A stretch of 6,288 bases of DNA from a bacterium UBP12_UBA5184. GTDB taxonomy: Bacteria > Vulcanimicrobiota > Vulcanimicrobiia > Vulcanimicrobiales > Vulcanimicrobiaceae. The stretch spans positions 3,878 to 10,165 of the forward strand of contig DHWK01000121.1 in the NCBI GenBank assembly GCA_002413145.1, written 5' to 3'. The position numbers were made by a program, and so were the translations under genes. Shown one piece after another: positions 1 to 6,169 of the stretch (positions are counted from its first letter, which is position 1; each line of letters starts with the position of its first letter). Under the pieces are notes generated by a model that was not told the origin of the DNA, searched no databases, and was given only the letters and a program-made list of their open reading frames with translations.

Positions 1-1340
1 GCTACGATGGCGCACTTCTGACCGTGGGCGTGAGCGTAGAATCCGACGAACTCTCGGAACGCCTGCGGCAACAGACGCGCAAGGACATTCGCACCGTTAT
101 CTTGCCGGTCCGTGAAATACGCGAAGCCTTGCAGCGCCTGTATCCCCCGGCTGCCGCCCGCGAATCCGATTCACAGGCGGCGCTGGTTCTTGACGAAATC
201 TTCGCCGCCGCAATCGAGTGTTATGCCTGCGACGTTCACATCGAACCAACCGAGGAACGCTCGGGGCGAGTCCGGCTCGACGTCGACGGCGTCCTCCAGC
301 ACGACCGCGTACTCGAGAGCGGTCTCTACGAACGCGTCGTATCGCTGCTAAAGGTTCGCTCGAATATGAATACGGGTGAGTCACGCCTTCCGCAAGACGG
401 ACGGCTCAGCGTCACCTTCGATGGCCGCGGCTTTGACGTGCGTACGTCGACGATCCCGGTCGGAGGGCTCGAGAAAATCGTCCTCCGCTTTCTCCAGCGT
501 TTCGATCTCGTTCCAGACCTCGAGCAACTTGGAATGAGCGGCGAGATGTTGGGCCGCTTTCAGCGCGGACTTCGACGCCCGGGTGCGTTTTGCGTCATTG
601 CCGGACCGACCGGTTCCGGAAAGTCGACGACGTCATACGCCTCACTTCAGACCCTCGATCTCGGGCGCGTCAACGTCTGTAGTGTCGAGGACCCGATCGA
701 GTGTCGGATGCCGGGTATTTCGCAGATCGCGGTCAACGAGCGAGCCGGCGTTACCTTTCCGGTTGCGCTGCGAGCGCTCTTTCGACAAAACCCCCATCAG
801 CTTTTCATCGGCGAAATGCGCGACGCCGAAACGGTGGAAATCGCGCTTCAGGCCAGCCTTACCGGAATCTCGCTCTTGACGACGTTGCACGCGCGAGACG
901 CGCTGCGCGTGCCGGCTCGACTCGTCGAGCTTGGCGCCGAGCGCTCAACCCTTGCTTCTTCGCTGACCACGTGCGTTTCACAACGGCTAATACGCATGCT
1001 TTGCCGACGCTGCAAACTCAAGTCATCGATTTCGTCTCAGGCTCTTGCAGTCGGTCGCCGTTACGGATTGACGGTCGGCATCGACGCGTGGGAAGCGCAG
1101 GGTTGCGACGCGTGCGATTTCAGCGGCTTCCAGGGCCGAATCGGCGCTTTCGAAGTACTCGAGATGAAGGCGGAACTCGGCGCCTCGATGGAGCGCGGCG
1201 ACGCACCGGCGGAACTTGGGAAAGTCGCGTTCGGCTTGGGTTACCGTCCAATGATCGTCGACGCGTTACGTCACGTCGCCGCCGGCGTGACTTCCGAGGC
1301 CGAGGTTCTGCGCCACCTCAGTTACGAGGACGCGGAATGA
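1..1340 (+). CDS. pilB: Type IV pilus extension ATPase, PilB/GspE family (5' partial)
   Basis: This is a cytoplasmic hexameric motor ATPase that powers pilin addition through PilC. The reading frame is open to the left edge (first full codon at base 3). The residues before the GTG at 24 (YDGALLT) continue naturally into the end of an MshEN-type N-terminal domain, so that GTG is not the true start. Roughly 130 N-terminal residues are probably outside the window, since the family is usually about 550-570 aa. Numbering from base 24: N2 domain with DVHIEP near 70 and RLPQDGR near 121; Walker A GPTGSGKS at 194-201 (K200); Asp box VEDPIE at 221-226; Walker B region ending GEMRD (E264); His box TTLHARDA (H289); a zinc-type pair of CxxC motifs at C327/C330 and C361/C364, followed by the family signature GRIGAFEVL. 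The zinc motif separates it from PilT. Oddities: the usual RQDPD reads RQNPH (N256, H258), and the usual TGHLV before the His box reads TGISL. It ends in TGA 15 bases before pilT. Family assignment is firm; PilB rather than GspE is inferred from the neighbours. Confidence 0.95.
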   Translation, partial: YDGALLTVGVSVESDELSERLRQQTRKDIRTVILPVREIREALQRLYPPAAARESDSQAALVLDEIFAAAIECYACDVHIEPTEERSGRVRLDVDGVLQHDRVLESGLYERVVSLLKVRSNMNTGESRLPQDGRLSVTFDGRGFDVRTSTIPVGGLEKIVLRFLQRFDLVPDLEQLGMSGEMLGRFQRGLRRPGAFCVIAGPTGSGKSTTSYASLQTLDLGRVNVCSVEDPIECRMPGISQIAVNERAGVTFPVALRALFRQNPHQLFIGEMRDAETVEIALQASLTGISLLTTLHARDALRVPARLVELGAERSTLASSLTTCVSQRLIRMLCRRCKLKSSISSQALAVGRRYGLTVGIDAWEAQGCDACDFSGFQGRIGAFEVLEMKAELGASMERGDAPAELGKVAFGLGYRPMIVDALRHVAAGVTSEAEVLRHLSYEDAE

Positions 1341-1355
1341 AGGGCGTCGCTTAGC

Positions 1356-2441
1356 GTGGGTTCGCAGATCGAGGAAGCGATGCGGCGCTGCCGCGACGAT
1401 TCGTCGTCAAGCAGCACCTCTGACATCCACATAGAGGCGAATGAACCACCCTGGCGCCGCGTCGACGGATTGATGCGTGCGATGGATTTGGCGCCCACAG
1501 AGTCCGACGCGATCCGAGCGTTCTGCGAAGCCTACCTTGGGAAACGCGAGTACGAACGGCTCAACGGACCCTCAGGCTCCGCCGACGGCGCAATCCAACA
1601 TCCCGCCCTTGGAAGCATCCGCATCCACGCCTTTCGAGCCGACAACGGCATCTCTCTCTCGCTGCGACTGCTCAATGGCGCGATTCCTCTGCTCAGCGAT
1701 CTAGGCTTGCCTGCGGTCATCTCGTCGTTCGCCGATTTTCCGCACGGCCTCGTCCTTTTTACCGGCCCGACCGGCTCCGGCAAGTCGACCGCGCTCGCCG
1801 GTTTGGTCAATGAAATCAACCTCAAGTATCCCCGTCACATCGTGACGGTCGAAGATCCCATCGAATACCGGCACCGGAGCCAACGTTCGCTCGTGCGGCA
1901 GCGAGAGATCGGTCGGGACGTTGGATCGTACGCCGAATCCCTTCACGGCGTGCTCCGCGCCGACCCCGACGTCATCTTGATCGGCGAGTTGCGAGATGCC
2001 GACGTCATGTCGGCTTGTCTCCAGGCAGGAGAAACCGGTCATCTGGTTTTCAGCACGCTCCATACCTCGGAGGCGAGCGAGACGGTCGCGCGCATCGTCG
2101 GGGTTTTCGATGGCGGAAGACAAGAGCAGGCACGAATGCAGCTTGCGACGTCTTTGCAGGCAATCGTTTCGATGCGCCTGATTCCGAGCGCTCGCGGCTA
2201 CGGGCGCCGCGCCGCCTGCGAGATTCTCTTGAACTCAGCCGCCGTTCGCGCGCAACTAATGTCGCCCGAGCGATCCGTTCAGATACGCAACACGATCGAA
2301 ACGTCGCGCAAGGACGGGATGCAGACCCTCGAGATGGATCTGTCACGCATGGTTGCGGAGCGATTAATCTCCTACGAAGCCGCGATCGCTGCCTCGGACT
2401 ATCCGGAGCAGATCAGTTCCAATGGAGGCTCGTTCGCGTAA
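1356..2441 (+). CDS. pilT: Type IV pilus retraction-type ATPase, PilT family
   Basis: This is a cytoplasmic hexameric ATPase that in known systems powers pilus depolymerisation, twitching and DNA uptake. It has 361 aa, close to the usual 345-370. The PAS-like N-terminal domain carries the PilT signature SDIHIEANEPPWRRVDG near 22-38, preceded by a short serine run. Then come Walker A GPTGSGKS at 137-144 (K143), Asp box TVEDPIEYRH (E166), an intact Walker B stretch ADPDVILIGELRD (D203, D205, E211) and a His box GHLVFSTLHT (H229, H236). There is no CxxC zinc motif, unlike PilB. The C-terminal domain ends with GMQTLEMDL, typical of PilT (GMQTLD). The segment aligning with the conserved AIRNLIRE motif reads AVRAQLMS (296-303), so it is only partly kept. 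The GTG start is the only upstream candidate: a stop in the same frame (pilB's TGA) lies five codons before it. AAGGG at 1340-1344 is a plausible ribosome binding site 11 bases ahead; the next in-frame ATG, at 1380, is a less likely alternative. The stop overlaps pilC as TAATG. Confidence 0.94.
   Translation: MGSQIEEAMRRCRDDSSSSSTSDIHIEANEPPWRRVDGLMRAMDLAPTESDAIRAFCEAYLGKREYERLNGPSGSADGAIQHPALGSIRIHAFRADNGISLSLRLLNGAIPLLSDLGLPAVISSFADFPHGLVLFTGPTGSGKSTALAGLVNEINLKYPRHIVTVEDPIEYRHRSQRSLVRQREIGRDVGSYAESLHGVLRADPDVILIGELRDADVMSACLQAGETGHLVFSTLHTSEASETVARIVGVFDGGRQEQARMQLATSLQAIVSMRLIPSARGYGRRAACEILLNSAAVRAQLMSPERSVQIRNTIETSRKDGMQTLEMDLSRMVAERLISYEAAIAASDYPEQISSNGGSFA
2424..2428 (+). promoter_or_regulatory. 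Ribosome binding site for pilC
   Basis: GGAGG lies inside the 3' end of pilT, 12 bases before the ATG at 2441. The spacing is a little long. Together with the TAATG junction it supports 2441 as the true pilC start, rather than the much longer open frame that runs upstream within pilT. Confidence 0.6.
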
Positions 2442-3658
2442 TGTCGTTCACGTATCGCTATCGTGCCCGCACGATTTCCGGCGAAGCGGTTCGCGGCTCC
2501 ATGCGCGCCGGCGACCGAAAGTCGGCCCTGGCCAGCCTGCGGGAGCGTATGCTCGTGCCGTTCGCGCTCGAAGCAGCGCCGACTGCTAAGTTTGGCGCAT
2601 TCTTTTCGGGCGGCCGCCTGCGCGAGAATCTCGCTTTCTTTCGTGCGTACGCGACCCTGGAACATGCCGGCGTGGACTTTTCGACCTCGTTTGACTTGCT
2701 CGTGGCACAGGCGCGCACCAAGCGATTCCGCGAAGCGCTAGAGGCCGTTCGGTGCGACGTCGAGAGCGGCGGGGAACGCCTTTGGGCCGCGATGGCGCGG
2801 CGCCCCGAAGACTTCAGCGATCTGGAGGTCGCCATGGTCGCGGCCGGCGAGGAAGCCGGTAACCGCGAGGACGTCTTCGATCGGCTAGCAGGCTTCCTCG
2901 AGCGCGACGCCCGCCTGCGAAAGCGCCTCGCGGCGGTCCTGCTGTATCCGGCGATCGTCTTGACCGGTGCGAGCGCCGTGTTCCTGTACGTACTGTTTGG
3001 CGCGGTTCCCCAATTCATACGCCTCTTCCAAGCCTTTGAGGTCGCTCCCAGTCCCCTGCTCGGCTGGCTTGCACGACTCGCAGACGTCATGCGCAACCCC
3101 GCACTTGCGGGTGCGTTGATCGCAGCCTTCGCCATCACCGGCTTCGCGCTAGCGCGCTTCGCGGCGACGCCATCCGGCGCAATCGTGCTAGACCGACTGC
3201 GTTTGCGGGCACCATTCTTTGGTGCATTGATCAAGCGCATTTGCATCGCCCGCTTGGCTCGCGTGCTGGCGACACTTCTCGAGTCCGGAGTCAATCAACT
3301 ACGTGCACTCGACGTCGCCATCCCTGTGGTCGAAAGCCCGCTCATGGCGGCGGCGTTGCGCCGCGCTCGCGACGGAATAGCCGGCGGTGCGTCCGGCTCG
3401 CTCGAGGAAGCTTTCGCCGAAGCCGGGGTCTTCGAACCACTCGTGCTCGGTTTCATCCGCGTCGGCACGCACGCGGGAGACGTCCCGCACATGCTGTTGC
3501 GCGTCGCAGATTACTACGAAAGCGACGCCGAGTCGATGCTCGACGCCTTGCCTCAAGCGATACAGACCGCGGTCACGCTTGGGCTTGGGGCCCTGGTGGC
3601 CGCTATTGTCTATATCGTTTACGTCCCGCTCTCGACGCTCTCTACCTCCATCCATTAA
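2441..3658 (+). CDS. pilC: Type IV pilus inner-membrane platform protein PilC (T2SSF/GspF family)
   Basis: PilC sits in the cytoplasmic membrane, contacts the ATPases and is thought to be turned by them to insert or extract pilins. From the ATG at 2441 it has 405 aa, the normal length. Residues 1-45 form the usual small N-terminal module (YRYRARTISGEAVRG). A first T2SSF domain covers about 63-190, with FFRAYATLEHAGV, the conserved GEEAG (136-140) and LLYPAIV leading into a membrane segment at about 168-190. A second membrane segment lies near 222-241. The second T2SSF domain covers about 264-396, with LARVLATLLESGV and a last membrane segment near 377-396. In this repeat the usual GEesG reads GTHAG (342-346), and the family's IEP before the last helix reads IQT (374-376). 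The frame is open 426 bases further upstream inside pilT, but that part is out of frame with pilT and has no pilus-like content, so I reject it. The overlap with pilT suggests coupled translation. Confidence 0.95.
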   Translation: MSFTYRYRARTISGEAVRGSMRAGDRKSALASLRERMLVPFALEAAPTAKFGAFFSGGRLRENLAFFRAYATLEHAGVDFSTSFDLLVAQARTKRFREALEAVRCDVESGGERLWAAMARRPEDFSDLEVAMVAAGEEAGNREDVFDRLAGFLERDARLRKRLAAVLLYPAIVLTGASAVFLYVLFGAVPQFIRLFQAFEVAPSPLLGWLARLADVMRNPALAGALIAAFAITGFALARFAATPSGAIVLDRLRLRAPFFGALIKRICIARLARVLATLLESGVNQLRALDVAIPVVESPLMAAALRRARDGIAGGASGSLEEAFAEAGVFEPLVLGFIRVGTHAGDVPHMLLRVADYYESDAESMLDALPQAIQTAVTLGLGALVAAIVYIVYVPLSTLSTSIH

Positions 3659-3663
3659 AGGAG
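3657..3663 (+). promoter_or_regulatory. Strong ribosome binding site for the prepilin gene
   Basis: AAAGGAG starts within the pilC stop codon and lies 10 bases before the first of two tandem ATG codons (3674 and 3677). It is the best Shine-Dalgarno match in the window, and it serves the gene whose product would be needed in the largest amount. Confidence 0.7.
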
Positions 3664-3673
3664 AACACGCCGA

Positions 3674-3712
3674 ATGATGTCCGCTCCCGCACCGCGCGCT
3701 TCGGAACGCGGC
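3674..3712 (+). other. Prepilin leader peptide with G|F cleavage site
   Basis: Thirteen codons encode MMSAPAPRASERG, a short positively charged leader. The predicted cut is after the glycine at 3710-3712, just before FTLVE, the typical class III signal recognised by A24 prepilin peptidases. The next gene encodes such an enzyme. Confidence 0.88.
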
Positions 3713-4177
3713 TTCACCCTCGTCGAACTGATGGTCGTCGTCGCCATCATCGCCGTCATTGCCGGAATCATCATCCCCAATTACGTTCATGCCCGCCGCC
3801 AGGCCACCGTATCAAACTCTGAAGCGAACTTGAAACAGATCGCGACGGCCCTCGAGCTGTACTTTGCCGACAAGGAAGACTACCCAGCGGGCAGCCACGT
3901 CAACGTTACGCCCGCGCTGTTTGGCGGCGCCGCAAACGCCTATCTCAACGCCACACCCGAGAACAGTCATCAGGATTACGTCTACACGTATGGGGGCGGC
4001 GCCGGGCTAGCCCCGACGTACGATGTGGAAGATCCGGTCGCCTACGACGCCGCCAGCATCGTCAACGTATCCCTCGGCCCGAACGCCACCGATACACAAC
4101 GGGCGTGCGGCGACACCGGGACCTGTTCGCGGCTACACTACGATCCGCGTTACGGGATTTACGGCCTCAATCAATGA
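3674..4177 (+). CDS. pilA: Type IV prepilin (PilA-like; resembles GspG in its stem)
   Basis: This is the structural subunit of the pilus, made as a precursor, trimmed at the membrane and polymerised. It has 167 aa. A short class III leader (13 residues, two arginines, ending ERG) is followed by FTLVELMVVVAIIAVIAG. This gives the canonical cut between G13 and F14, with glutamate at mature position 5 and a hydrophobic helix at about 14-36 ending IIPNY. The mature chain is about 154 aa. The amphipathic continuation NLKQIATALELYFADKEDYP resembles both PilA and GspG pilins. The rest is a variable globular part rich in Gly, Ala, Tyr and Asn. Two cysteines near the C-terminus (C145 and C151, CX5C) could form a small disulfide-bonded D-loop. 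The ATG at 3674 is best placed relative to AAAGGAG; starting at the adjacent ATG (3677) would remove one residue. The stop overlaps the peptidase start as ATGA. Whether it is the major pilin or one of several cannot be told here. Confidence 0.94.
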   Translation: MMSAPAPRASERGFTLVELMVVVAIIAVIAGIIIPNYVHARRQATVSNSEANLKQIATALELYFADKEDYPAGSHVNVTPALFGGAANAYLNATPENSHQDYVYTYGGGAGLAPTYDVEDPVAYDAASIVNVSLGPNATDTQRACGDTGTCSRLHYDPRYGIYGLNQ

Positions 4178-4779
4178 CCGCCCAACTCCAAGTCGGCGCT
4201 TGGCTCGCGTTCTGGGCAGCGTGCTGCTCGCTGCTCGCCGGCCGGCCGCTACCGCCGGATATCAAGATCCGCTTCGAGACGCTCTTCGTTCCCGCGCTAG
4301 CCGTCGGCTTGGCAGCGACCATCCTACGCGAGCCCGGGCGAGCGTTCCTCGAAGGGTCGGCGGCGGTCATGCTCGTCTCCGCCGGCATCGTCGACTCTCG
4401 CACCGGATACTTATTCGACGCGGTAACTTTGCCTTGCGCCGCCATTTGTACGCTGGCTTCCATCCTGTCCCAGTCGGCATGGGAGGCGGCGGCGACGGTC
4501 CTCGTTCTAGTAATGCCTCTGGCAGCACTCGCGTCGATTTCGCGTGGAAACTGGCTGGGCTGGGGCGACGTCAAGGCCTGTTTCTCCCTGGCGGTCGCTT
4601 TTGGCCCAATCGAAGCGCCGGCGACATTGTTTATTGCGACCCTCTCAGGCCTGCTCTCCGCGTGCATTTCGAGTAAGCGGCGGCGTACGATCCCATTCGG
4701 TCCGCACCTAGCCCGCGGCGCAGTACTAACGCTTATCTTGGCGCCGCTCGCTCACCGTCTGGAGGCGTTCGTTAGATGA
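4174..4779 (+). CDS. pilD: Prepilin peptidase, A24 aspartic family, peptidase domain only
   Basis: This is a polytopic membrane aspartic protease that would remove the leader of the preceding pilin. From the ATG at 4174 it has 201 aa with about seven hydrophobic segments. The two expected catalytic aspartates are visible: D74 in GIVDSRTGYLFDAVTLP, and D132 in the GxGD motif GWGDVK (129-134). The C-terminal IPFGPHLARGA matches the family's conserved IPFGP turn. The N-terminal cytoplasmic domain of full-length PilD, which carries CxxC zinc motifs and the N-methyltransferase activity, is missing; the protein starts almost directly with a membrane helix. In this it resembles the small TadV/CpaA-type and archaeal enzymes in size. 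I prefer the start at 4174 because it makes an ATGA overlap with the pilin stop; an in-frame ATG at 4105 would add 23 charged residues and overlap the pilin gene by 73 bases. No clear Shine-Dalgarno sequence precedes it, so translation probably depends on coupling. The next gene also overlaps by ATGA. Confidence 0.88.
   Translation: MTAQLQVGAWLAFWAACCSLLAGRPLPPDIKIRFETLFVPALAVGLAATILREPGRAFLEGSAAVMLVSAGIVDSRTGYLFDAVTLPCAAICTLASILSQSAWEAAATVLVLVMPLAALASISRGNWLGWGDVKACFSLAVAFGPIEAPATLFIATLSGLLSACISSKRRRTIPFGPHLARGAVLTLILAPLAHRLEAFVR
4761..4765 (+). promoter_or_regulatory. Ribosome binding site for pilM
   Basis: GGAGG lies in the 3' end of the peptidase gene, 10 bases before the pilM ATG at 4776. 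It supports that start. Confidence 0.6.
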
Positions 4780-5621
4780 TCTTCGCACGACACCATCGCT
4801 TACCGCTCGGCGTCGACATCGACGCGGACGACGTCTCGATCGTGGCCATCGAAATGCGCCACACCAGCCTCGTCGTCAAAGCCGCGCAAAGTTCCAGTCT
4901 TCCGCGCGTCAACGCCGCAGAGCGAGATCGCGCTATCGTCGAGACCTTGCGCGGCTTGCGCGACGATCTCGCGCTCGTCGAACGACGCTGCGTCATCGCG
5001 GCGCCGCTCGGCGAAACGCTGACGCGCGTGTTTCGCCCCCCGCCCGGGATGCGACCAGTCGAAGCCGAGCGGGCCGCGATGTTCGAGGCTGACACTTTTG
5101 TCGCGTGGCCGAGCCGCGAACGCTTGATGGCGCTCGACCCGATCCCGGATCGCTCCGAATATCTCCTTTCGGTCGCGCGCACGACGGCGGTCGAACGTGC
5201 GACGCGGCTTGTGAAGCTCGCGGGACTCGAACCCGTGGCCGTCGACGTCCCCGTTTGCGTTTGGCGTCGTACGGCCACCGAGACCGATGCGGTCCTCGAT
5301 CTAAGACAGGATCGAGCAGCGCTTTTTGTCTTCGGTGATCCGCTGGGCATCGTCGAGCGGTTTCCCGAGAACTCGGGCGATCAGTTGGTCACGCAGCTGC
5401 GCGCCGTCCTCATTCAAGCGCGTCGCGACGGCGTCGCCGACGTTCAACGAATCGTAACGGTCGGACAGCGGGAGCGCGCGGCACCGATTGAGACGGCACT
5501 CGGCGACGACGGCTACGAGGCCGGTCCGTTAACCCTTGGCGGCGCCACGGCACCGCCTTGGGCGTTTGCGTACGGCCTGGCAAATTGGGCGGTCCTCTTT
5601 CGAGAACGGCCGGCCGCATAA
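4776..5621 (+). CDS. pilM: PilM-like actin-fold assembly protein (short, divergent)
   Basis: PilM is an FtsA/actin-like cytoplasmic protein that forms a ring under the pilus machine and binds the N-terminal peptide of PilN. Here it has 281 aa, against about 350 usually. The N-terminus PLGVDIDADDVSIVAIE (10-26) matches the start of PilM (GIDIG...K), and the following strands and LRGLRDDLALVERRCVIAAPLGE fit the family pattern. The later stretch with AVERATRLVKLAGLEPVAVDVPV corresponds to the PilM segment ending in AGL.p..vD. The second phosphate-loop region, normally VDIGA followed later by a GG, reads LDLRQDRAALFVFG, followed later by SGDQL. Both nucleotide-binding loops therefore look altered. 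The assignment rests on these partial matches, the position directly before pilN, and the PilM-binding motif at the start of that pilN. The stop and the next start overlap as TAATG. Confidence is lower than for the motor genes because conservation is weak. Confidence 0.82.
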   Translation: MIFARHHRLPLGVDIDADDVSIVAIEMRHTSLVVKAAQSSSLPRVNAAERDRAIVETLRGLRDDLALVERRCVIAAPLGETLTRVFRPPPGMRPVEAERAAMFEADTFVAWPSRERLMALDPIPDRSEYLLSVARTTAVERATRLVKLAGLEPVAVDVPVCVWRRTATETDAVLDLRQDRAALFVFGDPLGIVERFPENSGDQLVTQLRAVLIQARRDGVADVQRIVTVGQRERAAPIETALGDDGYEAGPLTLGGATAPPWAFAYGLANWAVLFRERPAA

Positions 5622-6169
5622 TGCGTGTCAATCTTCTTCCGCGCGACCCCGAGACGATTCGCTTTGTCGGCAACCGCGTCGATCTCGGCGACCTCCGGCG
5701 ACTCGTAGGGCTCGCGCTTCTCGGCATCGTTTCGCTCCTTGCCTCCAGCGGGATCCAGGTCTGGCGCGAGCACCGCCTAACCGATACGGCCGTACAATCC
5801 GAAAAGCTGCTCGAACGTCACGCGCCGCAGCGCCTTCGCGTTTCCGCCCTGGCCCGCGAGGTCGCCCTGTTGCAGCGCATCGACCAAGAAAGCGCGCTCG
5901 CCAGGCACAGCGGTAACGACGCGGCTGTCGCGCTGGCGCGCCTTGGAAACGCGATTCCGAGCGGGGCCTGGTTAAACGCCCTCGACCGAAGGCCGGACGG
6001 CTATTTTGTCACCGGGGGCGCACGTGACCTTACGACGGTTGCGCGCACTCTCGACGGTCTCGCTAGCGCGACCTCGTCAAGCCGCGCACACTTGGCGGGG
6101 ATCGGTCTCGCCGATGGCAGGTTGACGTTCAGCATTCGCGTTTCCACTCAGAACGGAAGCGCCCGATGA
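5621..6169 (+). CDS. pilN: PilN-like inner-membrane alignment protein
   Basis: PilN is a bitopic membrane protein whose cytoplasmic tail binds PilM and whose periplasmic part pairs with PilO, linking the motor to the outer parts of the pilus machine. From the ATG at 5621 it has 182 aa, slightly below the usual length of about 200. It opens with MRVNLLPRD, matching the conserved INLLPxR tail that docks into PilM. One membrane segment (about 28-48) follows, then a charged and leucine-rich stretch (about 49-95) that could form a coiled coil. The C-terminal domain contains IPSGAWLNALDRRPDGYFVTGGARDLTTVARTL in the PilN/fimbrial-assembly pattern (P.g..L..l......l.G.A.....v); it is described here in pieces IPSGAWLNAL and VTGGARDLTTVARTL. 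An in-frame ATG at 5558 would destroy the N-terminal motif and overlap pilM by 64 bases, so I reject it. No clear ribosome binding site is seen; TAATG coupling with pilM is likely. Confidence 0.88.
   Translation: MRVNLLPRDPETIRFVGNRVDLGDLRRLVGLALLGIVSLLASSGIQVWREHRLTDTAVQSEKLLERHAPQRLRVSALAREVALLQRIDQESALARHSGNDAAVALARLGNAIPSGAWLNALDRRPDGYFVTGGARDLTTVARTLDGLASATSSSRAHLAGIGLADGRLTFSIRVSTQNGSAR

Noticed and set aside
24..26. GTG as the true start of the first gene
   Set aside because: The frame is open to the left edge, and the upstream residues plus the first 45 codons look like the tail of an MshEN domain, so the gene begins outside the window.
1337..1345. ATGA overlap at the end of pilB as a start for the next gene
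   Set aside because: The ATG at 1337 is not in the pilT frame; pilT can only start at the GTG at 1356 or later.
701..1354. 217-codon + strand frame inside pilB
   Set aside because: The product is extremely arginine-rich and overlaps a well-conserved ATPase; it is a shadow frame.
2015..2440. 142-codon N-terminal extension of pilC
   Set aside because: It lies wholly inside pilT in another frame, is arginine-rich and has no PilC features. The ATG at 2441 gives the normal PilC length and a TAATG junction.
2458..3294. 278-codon open frame on the minus strand opposite pilC
   Set aside because: Long antisense frames are common in GC-rich genes. The translation is Arg/Ser/Ala-rich, low in complexity and without a recognisable domain.
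3646..3663. Possible hairpin CTCC/GGAG masking the pilin ribosome binding site
   Set aside because: Only four base pairs around a ten-base loop; too weak to claim as a regulator.
3241..3822. 193-codon + strand frame across the pilC-pilin junction
   Set aside because: Arginine-rich shadow overlapping two well-supported genes, with no domain.
4105..4173. Earlier ATG for the prepilin peptidase
   Set aside because: It would overlap the pilin gene by 73 bases and add a charged, shadow-like segment; the ATGA overlap at 4174 is a better start.
5558..5620. Earlier ATG for pilN
   Set aside because: It would bury the conserved MRVNLLPR tail 21 residues inside and overlap pilM.
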